Of a stretch of 8,513 nucleotides of DNA, positions 1 through 7,810 are shown piece after piece. Origin of the DNA: an uncultured Altererythrobacter sp. (GTDB lineage: Bacteria > Pseudomonadota > Alphaproteobacteria > Sphingomonadales > Sphingomonadaceae). The notes below the pieces were generated by a model that did not search any database, was not told the origin of the DNA, and saw only the letters and a program-made list of their open reading frames with translations. Made by a program: the position numbers and the translations under genes. The stretch covers positions 1-8,513 of the forward strand of contig CALFEA010000025.1 of the NCBI GenBank assembly GCA_937950385.1, written 5' to 3'. Every line of letters starts with the position of its first letter. Position 1 is the stretch's first letter.

Positions 1-59
1 ACCACGACGCCGCCGCCAATTGCTGCTCCGGTTAGAACGCCGCGGCGGGTAATGCCCAT
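1..59 (-). CDS. N-terminus of a probable Tat-exported protein (partial)
   Basis: An ATG on the minus strand at 59-57 opens a frame that stays open to the window edge, giving 19 residues beginning MGITRRGVLTGAAIGGG. This is seen directly: a twin-arginine motif (T-R-R-G-V-L-T) followed by a small, Gly/Ala/Val-rich hydrophobic stretch, which is the pattern of a Tat signal peptide. The start lies 3 bases after the mrp stop codon, so the two genes are probably co-transcribed and perhaps translationally coupled. From memory, N-termini of this style in sphingomonads belong to molybdopterin-binding subunits of xanthine dehydrogenase-family oxidoreductases. That identity is a guess, since nothing beyond the signal peptide is visible. 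A small non-Tat membrane protein is the main alternative. Confidence 0.55.
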   Translation of the reverse strand, partial: MGITRRGVLTGAAIGGGVV

Positions 60-62
60 AAC

Positions 63-1040
63 CTAGCCCGCATTCCCATTGTTCAGCCGGTCCAGCCAGT
101 CAGACACTTTCTGTGCGACAGCTTTGAAGGGTGCGGCCTCCTCGCCATCACTGGCGGCTGGCGGTATGCCTGCATCCCCCGCCTCACGAACATTCAGGCT
201 CAGCGGGATACGGCCCAGAAACGGCAGTTCGATTGTATCGGCCAGCTTTTCAAAGCCGCCTTTGCCAAATGGGTCGGACACTTCGCCGCAATGGGGGCAG
301 GAATAACCCGCCATATTCTCCACCAGCCCAATGATCGGGACATCGCCTTGCTCAAACATTTGCCCGGCGCGCGCGGCATCAATCAGCGCGAGATCTTGCG
401 GTGTGGAGACCAGCACCGCCCCATCGGGTTTGTGTTTGGACAACATAGAAATTTGAACATCGCCTGTGCCGGGCGGCAAATCAATCAAAAGAAGCTCCAC
501 ATCCCCCCATTCTGCGTCGACCAGCTGCAGCATCGCATTGCCCGCCATCGGCCCGCGCCATGCTAGGGCTTGCGCAGGCTTGACCAGAAAACCCATGGAA
601 AGCACCGGCACGCCGAAGGCAGATGGCACGGGAATCATTTTCTCGCCCGCCGCTTCGGGCTTTTTGCCTTCTAATCCCAGCATCTTAGGCTGAGAGGGGC
701 CGTAAACATCGGCATCGACAATCCCGACCTTATGACCCATCCTTTGCAGCGCAATCGCCAGATTGACGGTGAGGGTGGATTTGCCAACGCCCCCTTTGCC
801 AGAGCCGACCGCAATAATCCGGCGCTGGATTTTATCGGCCATCATGGCAACGCGGACTTCCTCCACGCCATCTTGAGTGCCCAGAATATCGCTGATCGCC
901 GCTTCCATATCTGCGCGCTGTTTCGCTGTGAGCCCGCTGGCCTCCAGCACGACAACGGCGCGCGCGCCCACCATGCGAGCCGATTTCACCCGCTCTGCGA
1001 TTGAGCCGGGAAGGGCGGCAATAAGTTGCTCTTGATCCAT
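63..1040 (-). CDS. mrp: Mrp/ApbC (NBP35 family) iron-sulfur cluster carrier ATPase
   Basis: This 325-residue cytosolic P-loop ATPase is of the family that binds and delivers [4Fe-4S] clusters to apoproteins. Residues 1-68 form a short DUF59/MIP18-like N-terminal domain. The nucleotide-binding domain follows, with a deviant Walker A motif GSGKGGVGKST at about 79-89, VDADVYGPS at about 108-116 and a Walker B/switch region LLLIDLPPGTGD at about 183-194. The family's C-terminal CxxC is present as CPHC (Cys248, Cys251), which in the dimer holds the bridging cluster. Length is somewhat shorter than E. coli Mrp but normal for alphaproteobacteria. The ATG start is supported by GAGGG (plus-strand 1048-1052) seven bases upstream. 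It is divergent from hflK, with 73 bases between starts, and is followed within 3 bases by the Tat-type gene. A role in maturing Fe-S proteins is well founded for the family; the specific clients are unknown. Confidence 0.95.
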   Translation of the reverse strand: MDQEQLIAALPGSIAERVKSARMVGARAVVVLEASGLTAKQRADMEAAISDILGTQDGVEEVRVAMMADKIQRRIIAVGSGKGGVGKSTLTVNLAIALQRMGHKVGIVDADVYGPSQPKMLGLEGKKPEAAGEKMIPVPSAFGVPVLSMGFLVKPAQALAWRGPMAGNAMLQLVDAEWGDVELLLIDLPPGTGDVQISMLSKHKPDGAVLVSTPQDLALIDAARAGQMFEQGDVPIIGLVENMAGYSCPHCGEVSDPFGKGGFEKLADTIELPFLGRIPLSLNVREAGDAGIPPAASDGEEAAPFKAVAQKVSDWLDRLNNGNAG

Positions 1041-1090
1041 AAAAATGCCCTCTCACAACATTTTCGCCTGCGCTACCCCTGTTTTTCGCC

Positions 1091-1113
1091 GGAGAGGTTC
1101 CTATAAGGTAGAT
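1091..1113 (+). promoter_or_regulatory. hflK start region: -10-like box overlapping a Shine-Dalgarno-like AAGG
   Basis: TATAAG at 1102-1107 resembles a -10 element, and CCTATAAG also fits the shape of an alphaproteobacterial heat-shock sigma-32 -10. No good -35 box is found at the expected distance. The same bases contain AAGG (1105-1108), which could serve as a ribosome site five bases before the ATG at 1114. Another purine-rich stretch, GGAGAGG, lies at 1091-1097. The promoter and ribosome-site readings use the same bases and cannot both hold for one transcript. Confidence 0.25.
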
Positions 1114-2244
1114 ATGCACATGTTGGATGGTTTCAAAAAATCGCTCGGACTGGCCATGGCCGGTAAGAAAAACCCCTGGGGAACAGGAGGCGGCTCTGAT
1201 GATGGTTCTGGCGGCGGGTCCGGCGGCGGCGACAAGGGCTCTGATGGCCCGCGCAATCCGTGGCTGCCGGGCGGTGATAAAGATCGTCGTAGCGCCAATA
1301 TTGAAGATATTTTCAAGAACCGGGGCCCAGAAGGCCCGCGCCGCAGCGGCGGCGGAGGCGGTTCGAACTTTAAATTGCCCGAACGCGGCGGCGGCAAAAG
1401 CTGGTGGCCGGTTATTGCCTTTGTGGTTTTGGGCGTGTGGGTCCTTTCCAGCTCATTCCACGTGATCGGCGCGAAAGAACGCGGGGTTGTTACCTTTATG
1501 GGCAAATATTGGAGCACGATGGAGCCGGGCTTTAACATGTCGCTGCCCTATCCGTTGCAATCGGTGGATGTGGAGCCGGTCAGTACGATCCGGATTGAGA
1601 CAATCCCTGAAGGCAATGCTGAAAAGCTGATCCTGACCGGCGATCAAAACCTTGTGAATGTGTCCTACCTTATTCGCTGGAACATCAAGGATTTGAAAAA
1701 CTACAAATTCCAACTAGCCCAGCCAGACAACACTATTCGCGAAGTCGCCGAGGCCGCTATGCGGGCAGCGGTAGCGGAAAAAACCTTGGATGAGACATTC
1801 TCTGGCCAGGGCCGCGCTGCAATCCAATTGGAAGTGCGCGAACGCATGCAAGCCCTGCTTGATGCTTACCGCTCCGGCGTTGCTGTCCAAGGTGTTGAGA
1901 TCAACAAGGCGGAACCGCCTGCCGAGGTCAATGAGGCGTTTAAAGATGTCTCCGTTGCCGAGCAGGATGCCAATGCTGCGGTCAACCGTGCGCGCGGCTT
2001 TGCGCGTCAACGGATTGAGCGCGCAGAAGGTGAAGCGGGCGCATTTGACCGCGTTTATGAAGAATATCGTCAGGCCCCAACGGTTACGCGCCGCCGGCTC
2101 TATTATGAGACCATGGAACGCGTGCTGAGCCAGACCGACAAAACCATTGTCGAAGGCGATGGGGTAACACCTTATCTGCCACTCAATGAAGTTCGCAAAC
2201 GGACACAACCAGCGCCAGCCGCACCAGCAGAAGGAGGACAGTAA
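1114..2244 (+). CDS. hflK: HflK, FtsH protease modulator subunit (SPFH/prohibitin family)
   Basis: HflK assembles with HflC into a large cage in the inner membrane that encloses FtsH and limits its access to substrates. From the ATG at 1114 the protein has 376 residues. The cytoplasmic N-terminal tail is Gly-rich and carries NPWG (20-23) and IEDIF (63-67), both typical of HflK. One membrane helix (about 98-117) is followed by the SPFH domain beginning KERGVVTF (121-128), then a charged helical segment (about 235-335) and a Pro/Ala-rich tail. The frame is open back to an ATG at 1045, but the 23 extra residues do not look like an HflK N-terminus and overlap the mrp ribosome site, so I prefer 1114 (or 1120, two codons on). 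It is followed after one base by hflC, which fits a tightly coupled operon. Confidence 0.94.
   Translation: MHMLDGFKKSLGLAMAGKKNPWGTGGGSDDGSGGGSGGGDKGSDGPRNPWLPGGDKDRRSANIEDIFKNRGPEGPRRSGGGGGSNFKLPERGGGKSWWPVIAFVVLGVWVLSSSFHVIGAKERGVVTFMGKYWSTMEPGFNMSLPYPLQSVDVEPVSTIRIETIPEGNAEKLILTGDQNLVNVSYLIRWNIKDLKNYKFQLAQPDNTIREVAEAAMRAAVAEKTLDETFSGQGRAAIQLEVRERMQALLDAYRSGVAVQGVEINKAEPPAEVNEAFKDVSVAEQDANAAVNRARGFARQRIERAEGEAGAFDRVYEEYRQAPTVTRRRLYYETMERVLSQTDKTIVEGDGVTPYLPLNEVRKRTQPAPAAPAEGGQ
2231..2238 (+). promoter_or_regulatory. Strong ribosome binding site for hflC inside the end of hflK
   Basis: AAGGAGGA lies seven bases before the ATG at 2246 and is a near-perfect anti-16S match. It fixes the hflC start at 2246 rather than at the in-frame ATG at 2186, which lies inside hflK and would add 20 low-complexity residues. 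It overlaps the last hflK codons, consistent with coupled translation and balanced subunit production. Confidence 0.8.
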
Positions 2245-2245
2245 G

Positions 2246-3097
2246 ATGAACTCACTTTGGCAAAATTATAAATCAGCGGTTATCGCCATTGGCGTGGTTT
2301 TGGTTGCTTTGGCCATGAGTACGGTTGTGGTTCCAGAAACCCATCAAGCCGTGGTGATCCGAACTGGTGAGCCTGTGCGCGTGATTAACCGGTTTGAACC
2401 CAATGTCGCCTTTGGCGATACCGGCGCGGGGATTTCATTCCGCATTCCGATCCTTGAAACCGTGCAAATGGTCGATAAGCGGGTGCTCAATCTGACTATG
2501 GAGAACGAGCAAGTTCTCTCCAACGATCAGCAACGTTTGCAGGTCGATGCCTACGCCCGTTTCCGCATCATTGACCCTGTGAAAATGGTCGAGAATGCTG
2601 GCAGCAGCCAAGGCGTGAGCGATCAGCTTGAACCGATTTTGAACTCGGTCTTGCGTCAAGAATTGGGCCGCCGGACATTCCAAGCCATGCTGACAGCTGA
2701 ACGCGGCAATGCGATGAAGTCGATTACCGCCAATCTTGATAAAGAAGCGCGGCAATATGGCGCGCAAGTGATTGATGTGCGAGTAAAACGCACCGATTTG
2801 CCTGAGGGCACGCCGCTTGCTTCCGCATATAACCGTATGCGCACTGATCGTGAGCGCGAGGCGCTAACCATCCGCGCGCAAGGCAATCGGAACGCGCGGA
2901 TTATTCGCGCAGATGCGGATGCGGAAGCTGCGCGGATCTTCGCCAACAGCTTTGGCAAAGACCCCGAATTTTACGATTTCTACCGCGCCATGGAAAGCTA
3001 TGATGCAACCTTTGCAAAGGGTAAGGATAAAGGCGAAACCAGCATGATCTTGTCAGAGGATAATGATTATCTGCGCCAATTTCGCGGCGGACGCTAA
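2246..3097 (+). CDS. hflC: HflC, FtsH protease modulator subunit (SPFH/prohibitin family)
   Basis: This 283-residue partner of HflK sits in the inner membrane with most of the protein on the periplasmic side. One signal-anchor helix (about 10-28) is followed by an SPFH domain opening with HQAVVIRTGEPVRVI (33-47). The segment VLNLTMENEQVLSNDQQRL (80-98) and the downstream RMRTDREREALTIRAQG (197-213) are HflC hallmarks. An alanine/arginine/acid-rich coiled-coil-like segment runs to about 240, and the protein ends in a short Gly/Arg tail. Length is slightly under that of E. coli HflC. It follows hflK with a one-base gap. No frameshift or missing segment is apparent. A different prohibitin-family protein is unlikely given the pairing with hflK. 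Confidence 0.95.
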   Translation: MNSLWQNYKSAVIAIGVVLVALAMSTVVVPETHQAVVIRTGEPVRVINRFEPNVAFGDTGAGISFRIPILETVQMVDKRVLNLTMENEQVLSNDQQRLQVDAYARFRIIDPVKMVENAGSSQGVSDQLEPILNSVLRQELGRRTFQAMLTAERGNAMKSITANLDKEARQYGAQVIDVRVKRTDLPEGTPLASAYNRMRTDREREALTIRAQGNRNARIIRADADAEAARIFANSFGKDPEFYDFYRAMESYDATFAKGKDKGETSMILSEDNDYLRQFRGGR

Positions 3098-3113
3098 GTT
3101 TCGGGTAACAATC

Positions 3114-3213
3114 TGAGGCTAGCCGACGAATGACATATAGAACCCGTCAAGGGCCGTGTTTGACGCAGCTATAATCAGGTCTGTTCAATTGCGGTTAAGT
3201 GCATCTAGCCTCA
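3114..3213. repeat. 9-base inverted repeat flanking the hflC-degP spacer
   Basis: TGAGGCTAG (3114-3122) and its exact reverse complement CTAGCCTCA (3205-3213) bracket an 82-base interior. The interior holds the candidate degP promoter. The repeat could be a pair of protein-binding half-sites or a long-range stem in the transcript. A chance 9-base match within a spacer of this size is not negligible, so confidence is low. Confidence 0.25.
3160..3189 (+). promoter_or_regulatory. Candidate sigma-70-type promoter for degP
   Basis: TTGACG (3160-3165) matches five of six -35 consensus bases. It is followed, after an 18-base spacer, by TTCAAT (3184-3189), which matches four of six -10 bases. This would place the transcript start near 3196 and give a leader of about 90 bases before the degP start. 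A perfect TATAAT also occurs at 3170-3175, but no -35 box lies at the right distance from it. No convincing extracytoplasmic sigma-factor motif was recognised. The 189-base gap suggests degP can be expressed separately from hflKC, though read-through from hflC is also possible because no terminator is seen. Confidence 0.3.
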
Positions 3214-3286
3214 AAATGGATGTGTTAGAAAAGACGCGGGCGCAGTTTGAGCGCTATGTAAGAAGTTTGAGAAGGAATGAGAGGAC

Positions 3287-4825
3287 GTGAAGCCAGTGCG
3301 TTACGTTTATGGATTGAGCACAGCATTGCTGATCGGCGGTGCTACAGTATCTTTGGTCACAGGCCATCCAGCCGGGGCCCAGACCGCCCAAAATGATAGC
3401 AGCGAAATGCGCTCTGTCGTGCCGCGAGCCGGCGCGCCGGAAAGCTTTGCCGACCTTACCGCCCAATTGCAGCCAGCGGTGGTGAATATCGCCACTCGCC
3501 AGCGCGTCGAAGTGCAGAGCAACCCGTTTGCCGGCACCCCGTTTGGCAATATGTTCCAAAATCGCCGGCGCGGACGCGGCAACAGCACCCCGCAAACGCG
3601 CGAGGCACAATCGCTGGGCTCAGGCTTTATCATTTCTGCCGATGGCTTTGTCGTGACGAATAATCACGTCGTTTCGCCTCCCGGCAATCGCTCCACTTTG
3701 GAAGAAATTACCGTCACAATGCCTGACGGGAATGAGTATGAGGCCGAATTGGTCGGCGCGGATGCGGCCTCTGATTTGGCGGTCCTCAAAATCAAAAGCG
3801 ATAAGAGCTTCCCCTTCGTCAAATTTGGCGATTCTGCCGAGGCTCGCCCAGGCGACTGGGTCATGGCCATCGGCAATCCGTTCGGCCTTGGCGGTACGGT
3901 AACCTCTGGCATTGTCTCAGCGGTCTACCGGAACACAGGTTCAGGCAGCGCTTATGACCGATATATTCAAACCGATGCCAGCATTAACCGCGGCAATTCG
4001 GGCGGGCCTTTGTTCGATATGCAAGGCAATGTGATCGGCATCAATAATGCCATTTTCTCGCCATCGGGCGGCAGCGTGGGGATCGGCTTTGCCATCCCTT
4101 CTGAAATCGCAGCGCCGATTGTCGACAAGCTGAAAGTGGGCGCAGAGATTGAGCGCGGCTTCCTTGGCGTGGGCATTGATAAGGTCGATGATGATTTGGC
4201 CGATTCGCTTGGCCTACCGCGCAATCGCGGTGAGATTATTCAGGCCGTTCAAGATGATGGTGCAGCGGCAAAAGCTGGACTGAAACCCGGCGACATTGTC
4301 ACCAAAATCGATGGCAAGCTGGTTACCAATGACCAAACTTTGTCATTCCTGGTTGCGAATATCGCCCCAGGTACGAAAATTCCGATTGAGCTTTTGCGCG
4401 ATGGGAAGCCCAAGACGGTCAATGCGACTGTTGGCAAACGCCCGACCGAAGATGAACTGCGTCAGCAGCAAATGTTCGACCCAGACGCAGAGCCAGAAAC
4501 ACCGCCAGAAGATACTGACGGTCCGGTTGCTGAAAAATTGGGACTACAAACGCGCGAATTGACCCCGCAGATCATCGATCAATTGGGCGCTGATGCGGAT
4601 ACGTCGGGCCTTGTGGTCACGGGCGTCAATCCCAATTCCGATGCGGCTCGCAAGGGCCTGCGCCGCGGGGATATCATCCGTACCGCAAATTATAAGCGGG
4701 TTTCAGGACTGAGTGATTTGGAAAAAGCGATCACCGATGCCGAAGGTGCTGGGCGTGAGGCCGTTTTGCTGCGGATCCAGCGACGCGGACAGCCCGCACG
4801 CTATATTGCGGTGCGGATGCGCTAA
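3287..4825 (+). CDS. degP: Do/DegP-type periplasmic serine protease and chaperone (HtrA family)
   Basis: This 512-residue HtrA protease degrades or refolds misfolded envelope proteins. Residues 1-32 form a signal peptide with a hydrophobic core (about 8-25) and likely cleavage near AGA-QT. The trypsin-like domain contains the triad His127 (TNNHVV), Asp163 (SDLAVLKI) and Ser238 (RGNSGGPLF). PDZ1 starts at about 290 with the GFLGV loop and ends near 385. An acidic, Pro-rich linker (about 386-412) leads to PDZ2 (about 413-512). Two PDZ domains match DegP/DegQ/MucD rather than DegS. The GTG start at 3287 is chosen because an in-frame TGA sits at 3278. GAAGGA (3271-3276) lies ten bases upstream, and a GTG three codons later is an alternative. 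It sits downstream of hflKC, as in many alphaproteobacteria, which makes the block a membrane and periplasm quality-control cluster. Confidence 0.95.
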   Translation: MKPVRYVYGLSTALLIGGATVSLVTGHPAGAQTAQNDSSEMRSVVPRAGAPESFADLTAQLQPAVVNIATRQRVEVQSNPFAGTPFGNMFQNRRRGRGNSTPQTREAQSLGSGFIISADGFVVTNNHVVSPPGNRSTLEEITVTMPDGNEYEAELVGADAASDLAVLKIKSDKSFPFVKFGDSAEARPGDWVMAIGNPFGLGGTVTSGIVSAVYRNTGSGSAYDRYIQTDASINRGNSGGPLFDMQGNVIGINNAIFSPSGGSVGIGFAIPSEIAAPIVDKLKVGAEIERGFLGVGIDKVDDDLADSLGLPRNRGEIIQAVQDDGAAAKAGLKPGDIVTKIDGKLVTNDQTLSFLVANIAPGTKIPIELLRDGKPKTVNATVGKRPTEDELRQQQMFDPDAEPETPPEDTDGPVAEKLGLQTRELTPQIIDQLGADADTSGLVVTGVNPNSDAARKGLRRGDIIRTANYKRVSGLSDLEKAITDAEGAGREAVLLRIQRRGQPARYIAVRMR

Positions 4826-4855
4826 GCGGGCGCAATTGAACTTAACAAATAAAGG

Positions 4856-4885
4856 GGCGCTGGAGGGAAACCTTCGGCGCCTTTT
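4856..4885 (+). terminator. Intrinsic terminator after degP
   Basis: The left arm, GGCGC-T-GGAGG (4856-4866), pairs with CCTTC-G-GCGCC (4871-4881) around a GAAA loop (4867-4870). This gives an 11-pair stem with two wobble pairs, followed directly by TTTT (4882-4885). It starts 30 bases after the degP stop. The flanking AAA (4851-4853) and the minus-strand sequence beyond it may let the hairpin also act on transcripts arriving from the convergent penicillin-binding protein gene, which ends at 4997. Confidence 0.78.
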
Positions 4886-4996
4886 GCATGTGCGATAAAG
4901 CCGCGACGGGATCACTGCGCGCCATTGTCAGCGTCTTGTTCCATGCCCCCTCAAGCAAAATACCTCTTGCGGCATACGCATAGCATTCGGCGCGCG

Positions 4997-7246
4997 CTAA
5001 TTCGGAGCGGGTGCTGGGGCAGGCGCTGGAAGGGGAGCGGGCGCTGGCGGATTATCGGGCGGTAAAGGCCGGCCAATGGCTTGTTCCAAAAAGTCATCAT
5101 CCGCTGCCTGATCTTCTTCTGGAATGCTCGGCGCGTTGGGCCGGACCACTTGGACAGGCGCGGGCGCAGCAGGCTCCTCTGACGGGTCTTGGCTAAACTC
5201 ACTATCGCGCCGACCCGCTTGACCCGGCTCGATCAGATTGCCTTGCTCATCAATGTAATAATAATCGTCTGGATCATCAAAATTGCTGTCTTGATCGGAC
5301 TCGCGCTGCCATTCGGGGCGCTCGATGTCGGTAATGAATTCCTCAACCGGCCGGTCTTTTACAGCATAGCGCATATAGGCGGCAAAGGCGCGCGCAGGCG
5401 AGCGTCCACCTTGCAAGCCGGAGACCTTTTTATTGTCATCGCGGCCCATCCAAACGCCGGTTGTAATGCCCGATGAAAAGCCGACGAAATAGCCATCCTT
5501 ATTGGAGCTGGTCGTGCCCGTTTTGCCTGCGACAGGCCGGCCGATTTGCGCCGCTTTCCCTGTTCCTGACTTCACCGCTGTTTCCAGCAAGTCGGTGATG
5601 CCGGCGGCGACATAGTCGGGCAGCACATCTTTCGGAGGTGTTTCCTTGTGCTGGTAGATTGTCTCGCCGCTGGCGGTCACAACCTTGGTGATGCCGTAAG
5701 GCTCAATCGATTTGCCGCGCGCGGACACTGTGCCAAAGGCGCGGGTCATTTCAATCAAGCGCACTTCATTGCTGCCCAATGTCATTGAAGGAACGGCGCT
5801 GATCGCAGAGGTTACGCCCAAGCGCCGCGCCATGGAGGCGACAGAGCCGAGCCCTACATCAGCGCCCAATTGCGCCGCGACCGTATTGACCGAGAAGGAA
5901 AAGGCTGTGCGCAGCGACATTTCGCCGGAATACCGCCCGCTGGAATTGCGCGGGCTCCATCCATCGATCGTGATTTTCTTATCTTCAACCTTGTCCTCTG
6001 GCCGGTAACCAGCCTCAAGCGCAGCGAGATAGACGAACAATTTGAACGAGGAACCAGGCTGCCGCATGGCCTGCGTCGCGCGGTTGAAATTGGTCTCAAC
6101 ATAATCCGTGCCGCCCACCAGCGCGAGGATAGCACCGTCGCGGTCCATGCTGACCAAAGCGCCTTGTGCGCCGCCTGGAGTATTGGCTTGGATCGAGGCG
6201 GTAGCCGCGCGCTGCATTCCGGTGTCCAAAGTGGTCCAAACCTCAATCGGTTCAAATGTTTCAGGCAACAGCAGATCAAGCTGGGGCAGGGCCCAATCGG
6301 TGAAATAGCGTACGGAATTCTGCCCGCGCTCTTTCTTCAGCTTGACTGCATCGACATTCACGCTGGCCTGTTCCTGCGTGATATAGCCTTGTTCGCGCAT
6401 GAGGCGCAGAACCACTTTGGCGCGGTTCACGGCGGCATCAACATCGGCTGTGGGCGAATAGCGCGAGGGGGCCTTTACCAAGCCGGCGATGATGGAGGCT
6501 TCGGCGACGTTTAATTCGGTTGCGGGATGGCTGAAGAATTTACGGCTGGCGCTATCAATGCCGTAAGCACCGCCGCCGAAATAGACTTTATTGAGGTAAA
6601 GCTCGAGGATTTGCTCTTTCGAAAACTTCCATTCCAGCGCCATCGCCAAAACCGCCTCGCGGGCCTTGCGGTCGAGCGTGCGATTGTTGTTGAGAAAGAC
6701 ATTGCGCGCCAATTGCTGAGTTATTGTCGATGTGCCGCCCAATCGTGAACGGGCGCCGGTAACGCCCTCGATGATCGCGCCTGTTAACCGGATCGGATCA
6801 ATGCCGAAATGTGAATGAAAGCGGCGATCCTCCACCGCAATCATCGCATTGGTCATGTTTTCAGGGATGTCATCATGGCTGAGCCATTCGCCAAAACTGG
6901 GCCCAATCTCGACAATTTCACTGCCATCGCGCGCGCGCACAACGATGGTTTGGGCGTTTTGCGTGGCTTTCAAATCTTGGAAATTGGGGATGGATTGGGC
7001 CGCAAAACCAACCGACACAGCCACAAATAACAGCCCGATCAGGGTTAGTGCTGTGCCCCAAAAAAACAGGCGTTTGAACCAGCGCCAAAAAGCGGAAGGT
7101 TGTTTCGCGGATTTTGAGCTCTTGCCAGAACCTCGGCGTCCGCCGCCGCCTCCGCCTTTGCCAAAACCACCGCCAGAGCCGCGGCCACCATTATTGGCAG
7201 CAGCCTTGCGGCGACTGCCACGTTTGCCCGCCGCATCGGCGCGCAT
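4997..7246 (-). CDS. Class A penicillin-binding protein, PBP1A family (glycosyltransferase/transpeptidase)
   Basis: This bifunctional peptidoglycan synthase polymerises lipid II and cross-links peptides at the outer face of the inner membrane. Numbering from the ATG at 7246 (749 residues), a basic Gly-rich cytoplasmic tail (1-50) precedes one membrane helix (about 61-82). The GT51 domain shows VEDRRFHSHFGID (138-150, catalytic Glu139), GGTSTITQQLARN (170-182) and ILELYLNKVYFGG (213-225). The transpeptidase domain has SSFK (399-402, catalytic Ser399), SVN (452-454) and KTGTT (575-579). The C-terminus is an acidic, then Pro/Ala-rich tail (about 640-749). There is little room for an OB-type insert between the two domains. 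The ATG is preceded by GGAG five bases upstream. A GTG at 7270 would add eight residues and has only a distant AGGG. It is probably mrcA/pbp1A-like; the exact paralogue cannot be told here. It lies downstream of msrB on the same strand. Confidence 0.95.
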   Translation of the reverse strand: MRADAAGKRGSRRKAAANNGGRGSGGGFGKGGGGGGRRGSGKSSKSAKQPSAFWRWFKRLFFWGTALTLIGLLFVAVSVGFAAQSIPNFQDLKATQNAQTIVVRARDGSEIVEIGPSFGEWLSHDDIPENMTNAMIAVEDRRFHSHFGIDPIRLTGAIIEGVTGARSRLGGTSTITQQLARNVFLNNNRTLDRKAREAVLAMALEWKFSKEQILELYLNKVYFGGGAYGIDSASRKFFSHPATELNVAEASIIAGLVKAPSRYSPTADVDAAVNRAKVVLRLMREQGYITQEQASVNVDAVKLKKERGQNSVRYFTDWALPQLDLLLPETFEPIEVWTTLDTGMQRAATASIQANTPGGAQGALVSMDRDGAILALVGGTDYVETNFNRATQAMRQPGSSFKLFVYLAALEAGYRPEDKVEDKKITIDGWSPRNSSGRYSGEMSLRTAFSFSVNTVAAQLGADVGLGSVASMARRLGVTSAISAVPSMTLGSNEVRLIEMTRAFGTVSARGKSIEPYGITKVVTASGETIYQHKETPPKDVLPDYVAAGITDLLETAVKSGTGKAAQIGRPVAGKTGTTSSNKDGYFVGFSSGITTGVWMGRDDNKKVSGLQGGRSPARAFAAYMRYAVKDRPVEEFITDIERPEWQRESDQDSNFDDPDDYYYIDEQGNLIEPGQAGRRDSEFSQDPSEEPAAPAPVQVVRPNAPSIPEEDQAADDDFLEQAIGRPLPPDNPPAPAPLPAPAPAPAPN

Positions 7247-7405
7247 CTTGGCTCCACGTTTTGAACTCACCGCGCTGCTATATCCCTAAATCTGCAGGCA
7301 TGCCCACCTTTATGCATCTGTCTGAACACAGAAAACTGTAATGCTGCATGAACGATACGGGGCAGCAGGGCCGGTTATGCGCGGGCAAATGCACCAGGAA
7401 TGGCG

Positions 7406-7810
7406 CTATTCCTTTGCTTCAAAGTCGAGCGAGGCGGAGTTGATGCAATACCGCAATCCGCCTTGATCGGGCGGACCATCGGGGAAAACATGGCCCAAAT
7501 GGCCATCACATTTTGCGCATGTCACCTCGGTGCGGATCATGCCATGCGACACATCGCGGTGTTCAGCCACGGTTTCGCTGTCTGCTGGTTTTGTAAAAGC
7601 GGGCCAGCCGCAACCAGAATTGTACTTCGCATCGCTGGTAAACAGCTGCGTCCCGCAGCCCGCGCAGAAATATTCGCCCGCGTCATAATGCTTGTCATAT
7701 TCGCCGGTGAAGGGGCGCTCTGTGCCGGCCTCGCGCAGGACGTGATATTGTTCTGGCGTCAGCTTCTCGCGCCATTCAGCATCAGTGATGGTTTTGGGAT
7801 CATCGGTCAT
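7406..7810 (-). CDS. msrB: Peptide-methionine (R)-S-oxide reductase MsrB
   Basis: MsrB reduces the R-epimer of methionine sulfoxide in proteins, repairing oxidative damage with thioredoxin as the usual electron donor. The 134-residue protein is complete and of normal size for a stand-alone MsrB. Two CxxC pairs, CAGC (49-52) and CAKC (98-101), bind the structural zinc. GCGWPAF (66-72) with Cys67, the likely resolving cysteine, and HLGHVF (104-109) line the active site. The catalytic cysteine is Cys122 in RYCINSASL. No signal peptide is seen, so the enzyme is cytosolic. The ATG is preceded by GAGG (plus-strand 7818-7821) seven bases upstream. It lies between the FzlA-like gene and the penicillin-binding protein gene on the same strand, with 141 and about 159 bases on either side, so a shared transcript is possible but not shown. 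Confidence 0.97.
   Translation of the reverse strand: MTDDPKTITDAEWREKLTPEQYHVLREAGTERPFTGEYDKHYDAGEYFCAGCGTQLFTSDAKYNSGCGWPAFTKPADSETVAEHRDVSHGMIRTEVTCAKCDGHLGHVFPDGPPDQGGLRYCINSASLDFEAKE

Noticed and set aside
1045..1113. N-terminal extension of HflK from the ATG at 1045.
   Set aside because: The added residues do not resemble an HflK N-terminus and the DNA overlaps the mrp ribosome site. A start at 1114 or 1120 fits the family better.
1187..1400. The Gly-rich tracts and two NPW motifs of HflK as an unusual repeat.
   Set aside because: Gly-rich N-terminal tails with PWG motifs are common in HflK proteins, so this is normal for the family.
1101..1538. A 145-codon minus-strand Pro-rich frame.
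   Set aside because: It is the reverse of the Gly-rich hflK N-terminal region; the proline richness is simply antisense glycine codons.
3170..3175. A perfect TATAAT in the hflC-degP spacer as the main promoter.
   Set aside because: No acceptable -35 box lies 16-18 bases upstream; the nearest candidate, TTGACG, is only four bases away.
5870..6514. A 214-codon plus-strand frame.
   Set aside because: It is antisense to the penicillin-binding protein's glycosyltransferase and transpeptidase motifs, and its product has no recognisable domain.
7342..7367. TGCTGC/GCAGCA stem between msrB and the penicillin-binding protein gene as a terminator.
   Set aside because: The stem has only six pairs and a 14-base loop, with no clean T run after it on the minus strand.
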